A program made the translations under genes and the position numbers. 64,000 nucleotides of DNA, taken from the NCBI RefSeq assembly GCF_025370105.1, contig NZ_JANQBK010000005.1:1-64000 (forward strand), given 5' to 3'. Below the pieces are notes generated by a model. That model did not search any database and had not been told where the DNA came from. It saw only the letters and a list, made by a program, of their open reading frames with translations. This document shows positions 46,637-58,689 of the stretch, piece after piece; the stretch's first letter is position 1, and each line of letters starts with the position of its first letter. Source of the stretch: Sphingomonas hylomeconis (GTDB lineage Bacteria; Pseudomonadota; Alphaproteobacteria; Sphingomonadales; Sphingomonadaceae).

Positions 46637-47812
46637 CTAGCATGGCCGCAGGAGGCGCGCGACAAAAAATCCGTCGGTGGCGTCACGCGCTGGCGTCAGC
46701 CGCACGCCGCCGCCATGCGCCCGGCCGGCGGGGAGATCGAGGCCCTCGACCTGCCAGCCGGGATGCGCGGTCAGGAAGGCCGACACCTGCCCTGCCCCTT
46801 CCTCGTCGAGTAGTGAGCAGACGATATAGACCAGCGCCCCGCCCGGCTTGACCAAATTGGCGCCGATCTCGAGCACATGCGCCTGCGTCGTCGCCAGCCG
46901 CTCGATCCGGTCCGGCGTCAGCCGCCAGCGCGCCTCGGGGTTGCGCCGCCACGTGCCGGTGCCCGAGCAGGGCGCGTCGATCAGCACGACATCCGCGCTG
47001 TCGTTCCAGTCGGCCAGTAGCTCGGCTTCGCGACCGGGATTGAGCAGCCGCGTTTCGACGATGGTCGCGCCGGCGCGTGCCGCACGCGGCGTGAGGCGCG
47101 ACAGGCGTGCGCGATCGGTATCGGTGGCGAGCAGCACGCCCTGGTCCTGCATCGCCGCGGCGAGCGCGAGCGTCTTGCCGCCGGCGCCGGCGCACAGATC
47201 GACGATGCGCTGCCCCGGCTGCGCGCGCGCGGCGAGCGCGACGATCTGGCTGCCGGCGTCCTGGACCTCGATCGCGCCGTCCTTGAACGCATCGAGCTGC
47301 TCGATGCTGGTGCCCGAGGGCAGCCGACGCGCGTCCGGCAGGCCGGCGATCGGCGCGGCGCCGTCGATCGGTGCCGGCGTGGCGACCAGCGTGTTGATGC
47401 GGATGTCGAGCGGGGCGCGGTCGATCAGCGCGGGCAGCTCGTCGGCGCCGATCCCGGACTCGGTAAGCTTGGTGACGATCCACGCGGGCGCGATGCCCGG
47501 CGCGGCGGCGGCTTCCTTGTCGCCGATCGCCGCCGGCGCGTGCGTCGAGCCGTCGAACAAAGCGGCGATCTCGGGATCGGTCGCGGCCAGCGCCAGCATC
47601 GCCGCGCGGCCGCTCTTCGGCCGTTCGCCGAGCATGCGGATCGCACGATAGACCAGCTCGCGCACCGCGCGGCGATCCTTGCTCCCGGCATAGCGGCGCT
47701 GCGCGAAATATTTGGCGATGATCGTGTCCGCCGCCGCCCCCTGATCGCGCGCGGCGATGACGATGGCGTCGAGCAGGTCGATCGCGGCCTGGATACGGGC
47801 GGAGGGGGTCAT
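46637..47812 (-). CDS. RsmB/NOP-family RNA m5C methyltransferase
   Basis: Transfers methyl from SAM to cytosine C5 in RNA, probably 16S rRNA. The 391-residue protein has an N-terminal NusB-like helical domain (ILDAIV-like [15 protein letters not shown] to [15 protein letters not shown]), the SAM-binding [15 protein letters not shown], and the cysteine loops [10 protein letters not shown] and [12 protein letters not shown]. Which cytosine it modifies is not certain. It lies upstream of the TPR gene by 32 bases. A family A repeat lies upstream. Confidence 0.93.
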   Translation of the reverse strand: MTPSARIQAAIDLLDAIVIAARDQGAAADTIIAKYFAQRRYAGSKDRRAVRELVYRAIRMLGERPKSGRAAMLALAATDPEIAALFDGSTHAPAAIGDKEAAAAPGIAPAWIVTKLTESGIGADELPALIDRAPLDIRINTLVATPAPIDGAAPIAGLPDARRLPSGTSIEQLDAFKDGAIEVQDAGSQIVALAARAQPGQRIVDLCAGAGGKTLALAAAMQDQGVLLATDTDRARLSRLTPRAARAGATIVETRLLNPGREAELLADWNDSADVVLIDAPCSGTGTWRRNPEARWRLTPDRIERLATTQAHVLEIGANLVKPGGALVYIVCSLLDEEGAGQVSAFLTAHPGWQVEGLDLPAGRAHGGGVRLTPARDATDGFFVARLLRPC

Positions 47813-47864
47813 GTCATTTTCCTGACGTGGTCGGGTCGGTGAGCGGCAGGACCGACAAACAATA

Positions 47865-47959
47865 CGTCACCCCGGACATGTTCCGGGGTCCACCGCGCCG
47901 CAACCAATCGGCCGAGGCTCATGCGGCACAGTGGACCCCGGAACAAGTCCGGGGTGACG
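47865..47959. repeat. Palindromic repeat, family A (RsmB-like/guaB gap)
   Basis: Arms CGTCACCCCGGACATGTTCCG and CGGAACAAGTCCGGGGTGACG close a loop with CCGCGCCGCAA and TGCGGCAC edges. The arms are closest to those of the copy inside ispDF. Confidence 0.9.
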
Positions 47960-47980
47960 ATTAAGATAGTCTGCCATCGC

Positions 47981-48006
47981 GACTGGACCCCGGCCTTCGC
48001 CGGGGA
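47981..48006. repeat. Single arm of family B repeat
   Basis: GACTGGACCCCGGCCTTCGC followed by CGGGGA matches one arm of the family B copy at 5605-5629. It stands alone, just after the family A copy and before the guaB stop. Confidence 0.7.
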
Positions 48007-48024
48007 AGCGCGGGGGATTTTACG

Positions 48025-49630
<1,606 letters not shown>

Positions 49631-50608
49631 ATGGCGTTGATCTTGAGTGCGATCGTGGTCGCGTTGGTGCTGTTCTATCTCATGACCAGCATCAAGATCG
49701 TGCGGCAAGGCTATCAATATACGATCGAACATTTCGGCCGCTTCACCACCACCGCGCGGCCGGGGTTCAATTTCTACCCCGCCTTTTTCTACCGCGTCGG
49801 CCGCAAGATCAACATGATGGAGCAGGTGATCGATATTCCGGGTCAGGAGATCATCACCAAGGACAATGCCATGGTCGCGGTCGACGGCGTGGTGTTCTTC
49901 CAGGTGCTCGATGCCGCCAAGGCGGCCTATGAAGTATCCGAACTCTATGTTGCGATCCTGCAGCTGACGACGACCAATTTGCGCACCGTGATGGGGTCGA
50001 TGGACCTGGACGAGACGCTGTCCAAACGCGACGAGATCAACGCGCGGTTGCTCGCCGTGGTCGATCACGCGACGACCGCCTGGGGGGTCAAGATCACCCG
50101 CGTCGAGGTCAAGGACATCCGCCCGCCGGCCGATATCGTCAACGCGATGGGCCGCCAGATGAAGGCCGAGCGCGAGAAGCGCGCCAACATCCTCGAGGCC
50201 GAAGGCAGCCGCGCCTCGGAGATCCTGCGCGCCGAGGGGCAGAAGCAGTCGAAGATCCTCGAGGCCGAGGGCCGGCGCGAGGCCGCCTATCGCGACGCCG
50301 AGGCCCGCGAGCGCTCGGCCGAGGCGGAGGCCAAGGCGACCGAGCTCGTTTCGGTGGCGATCGAACAGGGCAGCGCGCAATCGCTCAACTATTTCATCGC
50401 GCAGAAATATGTCGAGGCGATCGGCAAGTTCGCCACCTCGCCCAATGCCAAGACGATCCTGTTCCCGGTCGAGGCGACGCAGCTGATCGGCACGCTGGGC
50501 GGGATCGGCGAGCTCGCCAAGCAGGCGCTGTCGGATGCGCCCACCGCGCCCACGCCCCCTGCCCCGCCGGCGCGCGTGCGCGGGCCGTTCGAGCAGAGCG
50601 GCCAGTGA
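49631..50608 (+). CDS. SPFH/band-7 membrane protein (QmcA-like)
   Basis: A 325-residue stomatin-like protein with one N-terminal transmembrane segment ([20 protein letters not shown]), an SPFH domain (about 25-200, [34 protein letters not shown]) and a long charged coiled coil ([20 protein letters not shown]). A proline-rich tail ends it. Such proteins form membrane microdomain rings and usually pair with NfeD, which follows here with a GTGA overlap. Confidence 0.93.
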   Translation: MALILSAIVVALVLFYLMTSIKIVRQGYQYTIEHFGRFTTTARPGFNFYPAFFYRVGRKINMMEQVIDIPGQEIITKDNAMVAVDGVVFFQVLDAAKAAYEVSELYVAILQLTTTNLRTVMGSMDLDETLSKRDEINARLLAVVDHATTAWGVKITRVEVKDIRPPADIVNAMGRQMKAEREKRANILEAEGSRASEILRAEGQKQSKILEAEGRREAAYRDAEARERSAEAEAKATELVSVAIEQGSAQSLNYFIAQKYVEAIGKFATSPNAKTILFPVEATQLIGTLGGIGELAKQALSDAPTAPTPPAPPARVRGPFEQSGQ

Positions 50609-51066
50609 CGCTGGGCGGGATCAGCGCTGGCACGCTGTGGCTCGCGCTCGCGCTGCTGCTGGGGCTTGCCGAACTGCTGATCCCCGGCGTGTTTCTGATC
50701 TTTCTGGCGGTCGCCGCGGCGATCACCGGCGCGGCGACGCTCGCGCTGCCCGATCTACCGCTCGCCGCGCAGCTCGGCTCGTTCGCGATCTGGAGCGGCG
50801 TGACCGTGCTGATCGGCCGCCGCTGGTACCACGACTATCCCGTCGCCACCGCCGATCCGCTGCTCAACGATCGCGCCGCGCGGCTGGTCGGCGAGATTGT
50901 CGTGGTGGAGCAGGCGATTGAGGCGGATGGCGGGCGGGTGCGGGTCGGTGACGGCGTGTGGCCGGCACGCGGGCCGGATGCCCCGACCGGCGCGCGGGTG
51001 CGCGTGGTGGAAGTAGATCGCGGTGTGCTGGTGGTGGAGCCGATCGCGGCTCTTACGCCCTCCTAA
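50605..51066 (+). CDS. NfeD-family membrane protein
   Basis: A 153-residue protein with two to three transmembrane segments (about 8-27, 29-45 and 50-66) and a C-terminal soluble OB-fold ([40 protein letters not shown]). This is the short NfeD form without the serine protease domain, as expected next to a band-7 gene. The GTG start at 50605 overlaps the previous stop by GTGA. Probably works with the SPFH protein in membrane quality control. Confidence 0.9.
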   Translation: MTLGGISAGTLWLALALLLGLAELLIPGVFLIFLAVAAAITGAATLALPDLPLAAQLGSFAIWSGVTVLIGRRWYHDYPVATADPLLNDRAARLVGEIVVVEQAIEADGGRVRVGDGVWPARGPDAPTGARVRVVEVDRGVLVVEPIAALTPS

Positions 51067-51073
51067 CCCAAAT

Positions 51074-51103
51074 CGTAATCCCGGACTTGATCCGGGATGA
51101 CGA
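51074..51103. repeat. Single-arm family A hairpin between nfeD and pckA
   Basis: ATCCCGG-acttgat-CCGGGAT (51078-51098) is one arm of family A, without a partner arm. It lies between the convergent nfeD-like and pckA genes and may act as a terminator for either. Confidence 0.75.
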
Positions 51104-51126
51104 CAGTCTGGGGGGCGGCGCCCGCC

Positions 51127-52737
<1,611 letters not shown>

Positions 52738-52945
52738 GCCTCTCCTAAATGGCGCCGCGGCAATACCGCCGACGCTTGTTTTGCAGAGCGCTTATCGCGC
52801 GCGGCCGAACCTTGTCCAGTGGCGCACTTTGCTGCGATTTATCGGACAATATCTCGAAACGTCTGAAAGATGGGCGCAATGTCGCCAGCAGTTGAGCAGT
52901 TGCAGCATTTGGCCTAATCCCGAGGCCGGTAAGCAAGGTGATCCA
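52738..52945. promoter_or_regulatory. Divergent pckA/chvI intergenic region
   Basis: 208 bases lie between the divergent pckA and chvI starts, enough for both promoters. chvI has AAGGTG six bases before the ATG. No clear direct repeats or -35/-10 boxes were recognised. Confidence 0.45.
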
Positions 52946-53653
52946 ATGACGGCAACGATCGCGCTCGTCGATGACGACCGCAACATCCTGACTTCGGTGT
53001 CGATCGCGTTGCAGGCCGAGGGCTTTGTCACCCGGGTCTATTCCGATGGCGAGACCGCGCTCAAGGCGCTGGTCGACAACCCGCCCGATCTGGCGATCTT
53101 CGACATCAAGATGCCGCGGATGGACGGGCTCGAGCTACTGCGCCGATTGCGCGAGAAACAGGCGACGCCGGTCATCTTCCTGACCAGCAAGGACGACGAG
53201 CTCGACGAGGCGCTGGGCCTGGCGATGGGCGCGGACGATTATATCGCCAAGCCGTTCTCGCAACGCCTGCTGATCGCGCGGATCCGGGCGATCCTGCGGC
53301 GTACCGAACTGGTGCAGGCCGGGTCGGCGAGCGCGGAAGAGGTTGCCGCCGGCGAGCTGGTGCGCGGGCGGCTGGCGATGGATACGGCGCGGCACCGCGT
53401 GATGTGGGACGGCAAGCCGGTGACCCTGACGGTGACCGAATTCCTGATCCTCGAGACGCTCGCGCAGCGCCCCGGCATCGTCAAGACGCGCAACCAGCTG
53501 ATGGATGCCGCCTATCAGGACGACATCTATGTCGACGACCGCACGATCGACAGCCATATTAAGCGCGTGCGGCGCAAGTTCCGCCAGAGCGATCCGGAAT
53601 TCGATGCGATCGAGACGCTGTACGGCGCCGGCTACCGATTTTCCGAGGAATGA
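52946..53653 (+). CDS. chvI: Response regulator ChvI (OmpR family)
   Basis: DNA-binding partner of ChvG, which senses acid or envelope stress in rhizobia and relatives. The 235-residue protein has a receiver domain (DDDR acidic patch, phosphorylated Asp in [12 protein letters not shown], Lys in DDYIAKPF) and an OmpR-type winged helix ([31 protein letters not shown]). The ATG at 52946 gives the usual start; the frame upstream has no good start. It overlaps chvG by ATGA. Confidence 0.94.
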   Translation: MTATIALVDDDRNILTSVSIALQAEGFVTRVYSDGETALKALVDNPPDLAIFDIKMPRMDGLELLRRLREKQATPVIFLTSKDDELDEALGLAMGADDYIAKPFSQRLLIARIRAILRRTELVQAGSASAEEVAAGELVRGRLAMDTARHRVMWDGKPVTLTVTEFLILETLAQRPGIVKTRNQLMDAAYQDDIYVDDRTIDSHIKRVRRKFRQSDPEFDAIETLYGAGYRFSEE

Positions 53654-55209
53654 CCCCTTTCGGGCGCGATGATGACGACCAGCTCGACCTGCGCTGGTCG
53701 GGCCGCATTTCGCTCACGCCGCGCATCCTGGCGGTCAACATCTTCGCGCTCGCCCTGCTCGCCGGCGGCTTCTTCTATCTCGATTCCTATCGCAGCCGCA
53801 TCGTCGACAGCCGCGTCGCGCAATCGGTGAGCGAAGCGCGCCTGGTCGCGGAAGCGCTGCGCTCGGTGGCGCCGGGGCGGCGCGATGCGCTGATGCTGCG
53901 GCTCGGCGGCGATACGGGCGCGCGGCTGCGCCTGTACGACGAAAGCGGCATGCTGCTCGCCGATACGCGCGCGCTCGGGTTGCGCAACGTTGTGCTGCGC
54001 GATCCCGACAAGCAGGATTGGGGCCAGGGCGCGGCGCGCTTTCTCGATGCGGTGATCGACACGGTCGTCGGTGCGCCGCGCGCGCCCTTGTATCGCGAGC
54101 GCGCGGACGGTCTGGCCTGGCCGGATGTCCGCGCGGCGCAGGAAACCGGGGCGATCCCGGCGACGGTGTGGCGTGCGCCCGATCGCACCCCGGTGATCAC
54201 CGCCGCGGCGGTGGTCCCCGGGCAGGGCACCGTTCTGACGACGAGCAACGCGACCGAGATTACGCAGACGGTGCGCGTCGAGCGGTTCCGGCTGAGCATG
54301 GTGCTGCTGATCGTGTCGCTGGTCTCGATCCTGCTCTCGCTGTTTCTTGCGCGGACGATCGTCCGGCCGCTGCGCCGGTTGGCCCGCGCCGCCGTGCGGG
54401 TGCGGCTGGGGCGCGCGCGCGAAGTGGTCGTGCCGCGCCTGCCGTCGCGGCGCGACGAACTCGGCATGCTGGCCCGTGCGCTGTCCGACATGAGCCAGGC
54501 GCTGCGGGCGCGGATCGACGCGACCGAGGCGTTCGCGGCCGATGTGACGCATGAGATGAAGAACCCGCTGGCCTCGATGCGCTCGGCGATCGAGGGCCTG
54601 TCGATGGTGCAGGATCCGGCGCTGCAGGAACGGTTGCTGGCGATCCTGCGCGATGACGTGCACCGGATGGACCGGCTGATCACCGATATCTCCGAAGCGT
54701 CGCGGCTCGATGCGCAGCTCAGCCGCGCCAAGTTCGAGCCGGTCGATATCGGTGCGATGATCGCCGGGCTGCTCGATCAGCGCGCGCAGCGCGGGATCGA
54801 GCGCGGCATTCGCATGAAGTTCGATCACACCCCCGGCGACTCGCTGGTCGTGATGGGCGAAGGCGCCCGACTCGAGCGGGTGTTCGAGAATCTGATCGAC
54901 AATGCGGTATCCTTCTCGCCCGATGGCGGGCTGATCACGATCGGCGCGGTGCAGGGCAGCGATCGGGTGACGATCCGCGTGGAGGATGAAGGCCCCGGCG
55001 TTCCGGAGGAAGCGCGCGAGCAGGTATTCAGCCGATTCCAGTCGCTTCGGCCGGAAAGCGAAGAGTTCGGCAAGCATTCCGGGCTCGGTCTCGCCATTGC
55101 GCGGACCATCGTCGAAGGGCATCAGGGCGACATCTCGGTCGAATCGCGGGAAGACCGATTGAGGGGCGCGCGCTTCGTGGTGAGATTACCGTTGGCGGAC
55201 CAGAGATGA
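53650..55209 (+). CDS. chvG: Sensor histidine kinase ChvG
   Basis: Membrane kinase for ChvI. The 519-residue protein has transmembrane segments near 25-45 ([19 protein letters not shown]) and 215-240 ([18 protein letters not shown]), with a periplasmic sensor between them. A HAMP follows ([22 protein letters not shown]), then HisKA with H-box [13 protein letters not shown] and HATPase ([34 protein letters not shown]). Overlaps chvI and hprK by ATGA. Confidence 0.94.
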   Translation: MTPFGRDDDDQLDLRWSGRISLTPRILAVNIFALALLAGGFFYLDSYRSRIVDSRVAQSVSEARLVAEALRSVAPGRRDALMLRLGGDTGARLRLYDESGMLLADTRALGLRNVVLRDPDKQDWGQGAARFLDAVIDTVVGAPRAPLYRERADGLAWPDVRAAQETGAIPATVWRAPDRTPVITAAAVVPGQGTVLTTSNATEITQTVRVERFRLSMVLLIVSLVSILLSLFLARTIVRPLRRLARAAVRVRLGRAREVVVPRLPSRRDELGMLARALSDMSQALRARIDATEAFAADVTHEMKNPLASMRSAIEGLSMVQDPALQERLLAILRDDVHRMDRLITDISEASRLDAQLSRAKFEPVDIGAMIAGLLDQRAQRGIERGIRMKFDHTPGDSLVVMGEGARLERVFENLIDNAVSFSPDGGLITIGAVQGSDRVTIRVEDEGPGVPEEAREQVFSRFQSLRPESEEFGKHSGLGLAIARTIVEGHQGDISVESREDRLRGARFVVRLPLADQR

Positions 55210-55637
55210 CGGCGACTGCAGGCACCAGCGAAACGCGGCACGTGTCCGCCGTGGCGATCGGCGGCCGCGCGGTGCTGATCGCGGGGCCCTCGGGCGCGGG
55301 CAAATCCGATCTCGCGCTGCGCCTGATCGATCGCGGTGCCACGCTGGTGAGCGATGACTATACCGTGCTGAGTCGCGAGGACGACCGGCTCGTCGCGCGC
55401 GCGCCGGCGACGATCGCCGGGCAGATCGAAGTGCGCGGGCTCGGCATCGTGTCGCTCGGCCACCTGCCCTGCGCGCCGGTGGCGCTGCTCGTCCGGCTCG
55501 ACCGGCCGGTCGAGCGGATGCCCGAGCGCGCCGACGAGATGATCGCCGGCGTCGCCATACCGATGATCGCGCTCAGCGGCCTGGAGCCGTCGGCGCCGAT
55601 CAAGGTCGAACTCGCGCTTGCCGGGACGGGGAACTGA
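55206..55637 (+). CDS. hprK: HPr kinase/phosphorylase, short form
   Basis: The 143-residue protein corresponds to only the catalytic C-terminal half of the ~310-residue HprK of Firmicutes. The P-loop is GPSGAGKS (27-34) and the following LVSDDYTVL carries the catalytic Asp. Short HprK proteins with this layout are typical of alphaproteobacteria next to chvG/chvI and PTS genes. Its target is presumably the HPr encoded three genes downstream. No N-terminal half is encoded upstream, since chvG overlaps it directly. Confidence 0.9.
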   Translation: MTATAGTSETRHVSAVAIGGRAVLIAGPSGAGKSDLALRLIDRGATLVSDDYTVLSREDDRLVARAPATIAGQIEVRGLGIVSLGHLPCAPVALLVRLDRPVERMPERADEMIAGVAIPMIALSGLEPSAPIKVELALAGTGN

Positions 55638-56572
55638 TGCCGAAACCGAAGCAAATCCTGCTCGTCACCGGCCTGTCCGGCGCGGGCAAATCGACCGTGC
55701 TGCGCACGCTGGAGGATCTCGGCTGGGAAGTGGTCGACAATCTGCCGCTGTTGCTGCTCGATCGCCTGCTCGGCGCGCCCCTGCCGGAGGGGTCGGAGGG
55801 CAATAATCAGCCGCTCGCCATCGGCATCGGTGCCCGCACGCGCGATTTCGATCCCGATCGTATCGTCAAGCGGATCAAGACGCTGCGCGAGGATCACGGC
55901 CACGATATCGGCACGCTGTTCCTCGATTGCGCGGGATCGGAACTCGAGCGGCGCTATTCCGAGACGCGGCGGCGGCATCCGCTGGCGCTCGATCGGCTTG
56001 CCAGCGACGGCATCGCGCGCGAACGCGAACTGCTCGCGCCCTTGCGCCGCTGGGCCAACCGGTTGATCGACACGACCAACCTGACCGCCAACGAACTGGC
56101 GCAACAGGTACGCGAGAGCTTCTCCGGCGAAGGCCTTGGCGAGCCGACGCTGTCGATCCTGTCGTTCGGCTTCTCGCGCGGCGTGCCGCGCAACGCCGAT
56201 CTGGTGTTCGACATGCGCTTTTTGCGCAATCCGCACTGGGTGCCGACGCTGCGGCCGGGCACGGGGATGGACGCCGATGTCTCCGCCTATATCGCTGCGG
56301 ATCCGGCCTATGAGGCGGCGGTGTCGCAGATCGAATCGCTGCTGCTGCTGTTGCTGCCGCGCTACAAGGCGGAAGGGAAATCCTATGTGACAGTGGCGTT
56401 CGGCTGTACCGGCGGGAGACACCGCTCGGTGCACGTGGCCGAACGCGTCGCGAAGCGGTTGCGCGACGCAGCATTTTCGCCCACGGTTCGACACCGCGAT
56501 CTGGCCGCGGCGCCCCAGGATACGCTGGAAGGTGCCCCGGCCGACGGCCCTGGCAGTGGAATGAAGTTGTAA
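55637..56572 (+). CDS. rapZ: RNase adaptor protein RapZ
   Basis: A 311-residue YvcJ/RapZ protein with P-loop GLSGAGKS (12-19), a second GTPase/ATPase region, and the C-terminal GCTGGRHRSVHVAERVAKRL motif that in E. coli senses GlcN6P and directs RNase E to sRNA. In alphaproteobacteria its sRNA targets are not established. It starts one base into the hprK stop (TGATG) and ends sharing a base with the EIIA start. Confidence 0.94.
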   Translation: MPKPKQILLVTGLSGAGKSTVLRTLEDLGWEVVDNLPLLLLDRLLGAPLPEGSEGNNQPLAIGIGARTRDFDPDRIVKRIKTLREDHGHDIGTLFLDCAGSELERRYSETRRRHPLALDRLASDGIARERELLAPLRRWANRLIDTTNLTANELAQQVRESFSGEGLGEPTLSILSFGFSRGVPRNADLVFDMRFLRNPHWVPTLRPGTGMDADVSAYIAADPAYEAAVSQIESLLLLLLPRYKAEGKSYVTVAFGCTGGRHRSVHVAERVAKRLRDAAFSPTVRHRDLAAAPQDTLEGAPADGPGSGMKL

Positions 56573-56979
56573 TGATCGGCCTTGTTCTGGTGACGCATGG
56601 GCGGCTGGCGGATGAATTCGTCACCGCCATGGAGCATGTCGTGGGCAAACAGGAGCGGGTCGCGACGATCCCGATCGGCCCCGACGACGACATGGAGGCA
56701 CGCCGCACCGACATCGCCGATGCGATCGCGGCGGTCGATGTCGGCAACGGCGTGATCGTGCTGACAGACCTGTTTGGCGGCACGCCCTCCAATCTGGCCA
56801 TCTCGCTGATGGAGAAAGGCCGAGTCGAAGTGATTGCCGGGATCAATTTGCCGATGCTGATCCGGCTCGGTTCGGCGCGATCGAAGATGAAGGTCGTCGA
56901 CGCCGTCGCCGCCGCGCGCGAGGCGGGGCGCAAATATATCACCGTCGCATCCGAAGTGCTCGGGGAGGCAGCCGCCTGA
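56572..56979 (+). CDS. PTS EIIA component, mannose type
   Basis: A 135-residue EIIA-Man-like domain. The phosphorylated histidine is His9 in LVLVTHGRLADEF and a later NGVIVLTDLFGGTPSNLA loop is family-typical. There are no EIIB/C genes nearby, so it is probably a regulatory EIIA rather than a sugar transporter part. It overlaps rapZ and HPr by one base each. Confidence 0.9.
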   Translation: MIGLVLVTHGRLADEFVTAMEHVVGKQERVATIPIGPDDDMEARRTDIADAIAAVDVGNGVIVLTDLFGGTPSNLAISLMEKGRVEVIAGINLPMLIRLGSARSKMKVVDAVAAAREAGRKYITVASEVLGEAAA

Positions 56980-57251
56980 TGGCCGTAAAGCGTACCGTGT
57001 TGATCACCAACAAGCGTGGATTGCATGCCCGGGCGAGCGCCAAGTTCGTCACGCTCGCCTCGACCCAGGGCATCGAAGTGACGGTCGAGAAGGACGGCGC
57101 CGGCTCGGTTACCGGCACCTCGATCATGGGGCTGATGATGCTTGGCGCGGCGATGGGCGATTCGATCGTCATCTCGGCCGATGGCGAGGGCGACGAAGCC
57201 GCGGTCGGCGCGCTGTGCGATCTCGTCGAGGCCAAGTTCGGGGAGGATTGA
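56979..57251 (+). CDS. ptsH: HPr phosphocarrier protein (NPr type)
   Basis: A 90-residue phosphocarrier with His16 in NKRGLHARAS and a conserved serine near Ser48 in GTSIMGLMMLG, the site that HprK can phosphorylate. No EI (ptsP) gene is in the window, so the phosphate source must be elsewhere. It overlaps EIIA by one base. Its stop lies inside an overlap region with the TrmH-type gene's upstream codons. Confidence 0.93.
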   Translation: MAVKRTVLITNKRGLHARASAKFVTLASTQGIEVTVEKDGAGSVTGTSIMGLMMLGAAMGDSIVISADGEGDEAAVGALCDLVEAKFGED

Positions 57252-57256
57252 GCCCC

Positions 57257-58057
57257 GTGCCACGTGAAATCACCGCCTTTTCCAACCCACTGATCAAGCG
57301 CATCCGGTCCTTGCGCGAAAAGCGCCACCGCCGCGCCGAGGGCCTGTTCCTCGCCGAGGGACTGCGCATCCTGACCGAGGCGCGCGAGAACGGCCGGATC
57401 CCGGAATTCCTGTTCTATTCACGCGAGGGCGCGGCGCATCCGCTGGTCCGCACCTTGATCTTCGATGTCGAAGATAGCGGCGGCCAGGCGATCGAGACGG
57501 TGCCCGACATCCTCACCAAGCTTTCGGGCAAGGACAATCCGCAGGCGGTGGTCGGCGTGTTCGCGGCGTTCGATTCGGCGCTGGCGGTGCTCGATCGAAC
57601 CAGCGCGGACATCTGGCTGGTGGCCGAGCGGCTGCGCGATCCCGGCAATCTTGGCACGATCCTGCGCACCGGCGATGCGGTCGGCGCGGGCGGGCTGATC
57701 CTAATCGGCGAGTGCGTCGATCCCTTCTCGATCGAGGCGGTGCGCGCGAGCATGGGCGCGCTGTTCACCGTGCCCGTCGTGCAGACCGAATGGGACGATT
57801 TCCTGCCCTGGCTGCGCAGTGGGCCGGGCCAGCTGGTCGGTCTGAGCCTCGACACCGACAACGACTATCGCGCCGCGAAGTATGCCAGCCCGACCTTCCT
57901 GCTGACCGGCAACGAGGCGCAGGGCATGCCGCCGGAAATGGCCGCCGAATGCGACCTGCTGGTCAAGCTGCCGATGCTGGGCAAGGCCGACAGCCTCAAC
58001 GCCGCGGTGGCGACGGCGGTGATGGCCTATGAGGTGCTGGCGCAGCGACGGGGATAG
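57257..58057 (+). CDS. TrmH-family RNA 2'-O-methyltransferase
   Basis: A 266-residue SpoU/TrmH protein with an N-terminal substrate-binding segment (NPLIKRIRSLREKRHRRAEGLFLAEGLRI). The knotted SAM-binding fold follows (DPGNLGTILRTGDAVGAGGLIL, LLTGNEAQGMP, IPMLGKADSLNAAVAT-like KLPMLGKADSLNAAVATAVM). The GTG at 57257 has GGGAGGA about ten bases upstream; a TTG at 57248 overlapping the HPr stop is the alternative. Could act on rRNA or tRNA; not distinguishable here. Confidence 0.9.
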   Translation: MPREITAFSNPLIKRIRSLREKRHRRAEGLFLAEGLRILTEARENGRIPEFLFYSREGAAHPLVRTLIFDVEDSGGQAIETVPDILTKLSGKDNPQAVVGVFAAFDSALAVLDRTSADIWLVAERLRDPGNLGTILRTGDAVGAGGLILIGECVDPFSIEAVRASMGALFTVPVVQTEWDDFLPWLRSGPGQLVGLSLDTDNDYRAAKYASPTFLLTGNEAQGMPPEMAAECDLLVKLPMLGKADSLNAAVATAVMAYEVLAQRRG

Positions 58058-58130
58058 GCTGCGGGCGGTGCTGGAACTGCGCGCCTGCCCTGTGGTATGA
58101 TCTCCTCCGCCTGAACTGTGGAGACCGCCG

Positions 58131-58382
58131 ATGGACGTTGCGATCGGGGAGCGTTGGCAAAGCTTTGTGACGAATGCCGTCAAGGACGGCAAATTCGCGT
58201 CGGCCAGTGACGTGGTGAACGAAGGGCTGCGCCTGGTCGAGGAGCGCGAAGCGAAGTTGCAGGCGTTGCGCGAGACGCTGGCGGCATCGATTGCACGCGG
58301 CGGTTCGTATAGCGACGAGGAGGTTGCGGCGTTCATTGCGTCACGACATGAGCGGCGCACCGCCGCAAAGGCTGCGGGATGA
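58131..58382 (+). CDS. parD: ParD-type antitoxin
   Basis: An 83-residue antitoxin: an N-terminal ribbon-helix-helix DNA-binding part (VAIGERWQSFVTNAVKDGKFASASDVVNEGLRLVEERE) and a C-terminal toxin-binding helix. The frame is intact. It overlaps the following parE by ATGA, the usual operon form. The toxin gene downstream is frameshifted, so the antitoxin may be a relic or may still autoregulate. Confidence 0.85.
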   Translation: MDVAIGERWQSFVTNAVKDGKFASASDVVNEGLRLVEEREAKLQALRETLAASIARGGSYSDEEVAAFIASRHERRTAAKAAG

Positions 58383-58682
58383 CGCGGCTGCTGGAGTATC
58401 TCGCGTCCGCGCAAGGTAATCTGGAAGCTATCGCCAACTATCTCGAAGATGAAACCGGCAGTGCGAGTCTGCCACGCCGTCACGGAAAGGTTGCGTGCCA
58501 AATGCCGGAAACTGGCCGAGTTGCCTGGTTTGCTTGGCACCGAAAGGCCTGAACTCGGGACCGCTCTCCGCAGTACGCCCTGCGAAGGCTATGTGATCTA
58601 CTTCAAATACGGGGTAGGCGCTTTGCAGGTCATCAGCGTGCTCCACGCCAGCCGGGACGCCGAAGCGCATTTCCACGGCTGA
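58379..58682 (+). pseudogene. parE: ParE-family toxin, disrupted by a frameshift
   Basis: The ATG at 58379 gives ParE-like residues (LLEYLASAQGNLEAIANYLEDETGSA). This frame then drifts into an unlike sequence and ends early. The expected continuation (TERLRAKCRKLAELPGLLG, then RPELGTALRS, YVIYFKYG, LHASRD) is read in the frame one base further on, which ends at 58682. The switch lies near 58463-58470. One extra base there, or two missing, explains it. Either the toxin is dead, or the base is a sequencing error, or there is programmed frameshifting; the first is simplest. Confidence 0.8.
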
Positions 58683-58689
58683 TGCCGCA

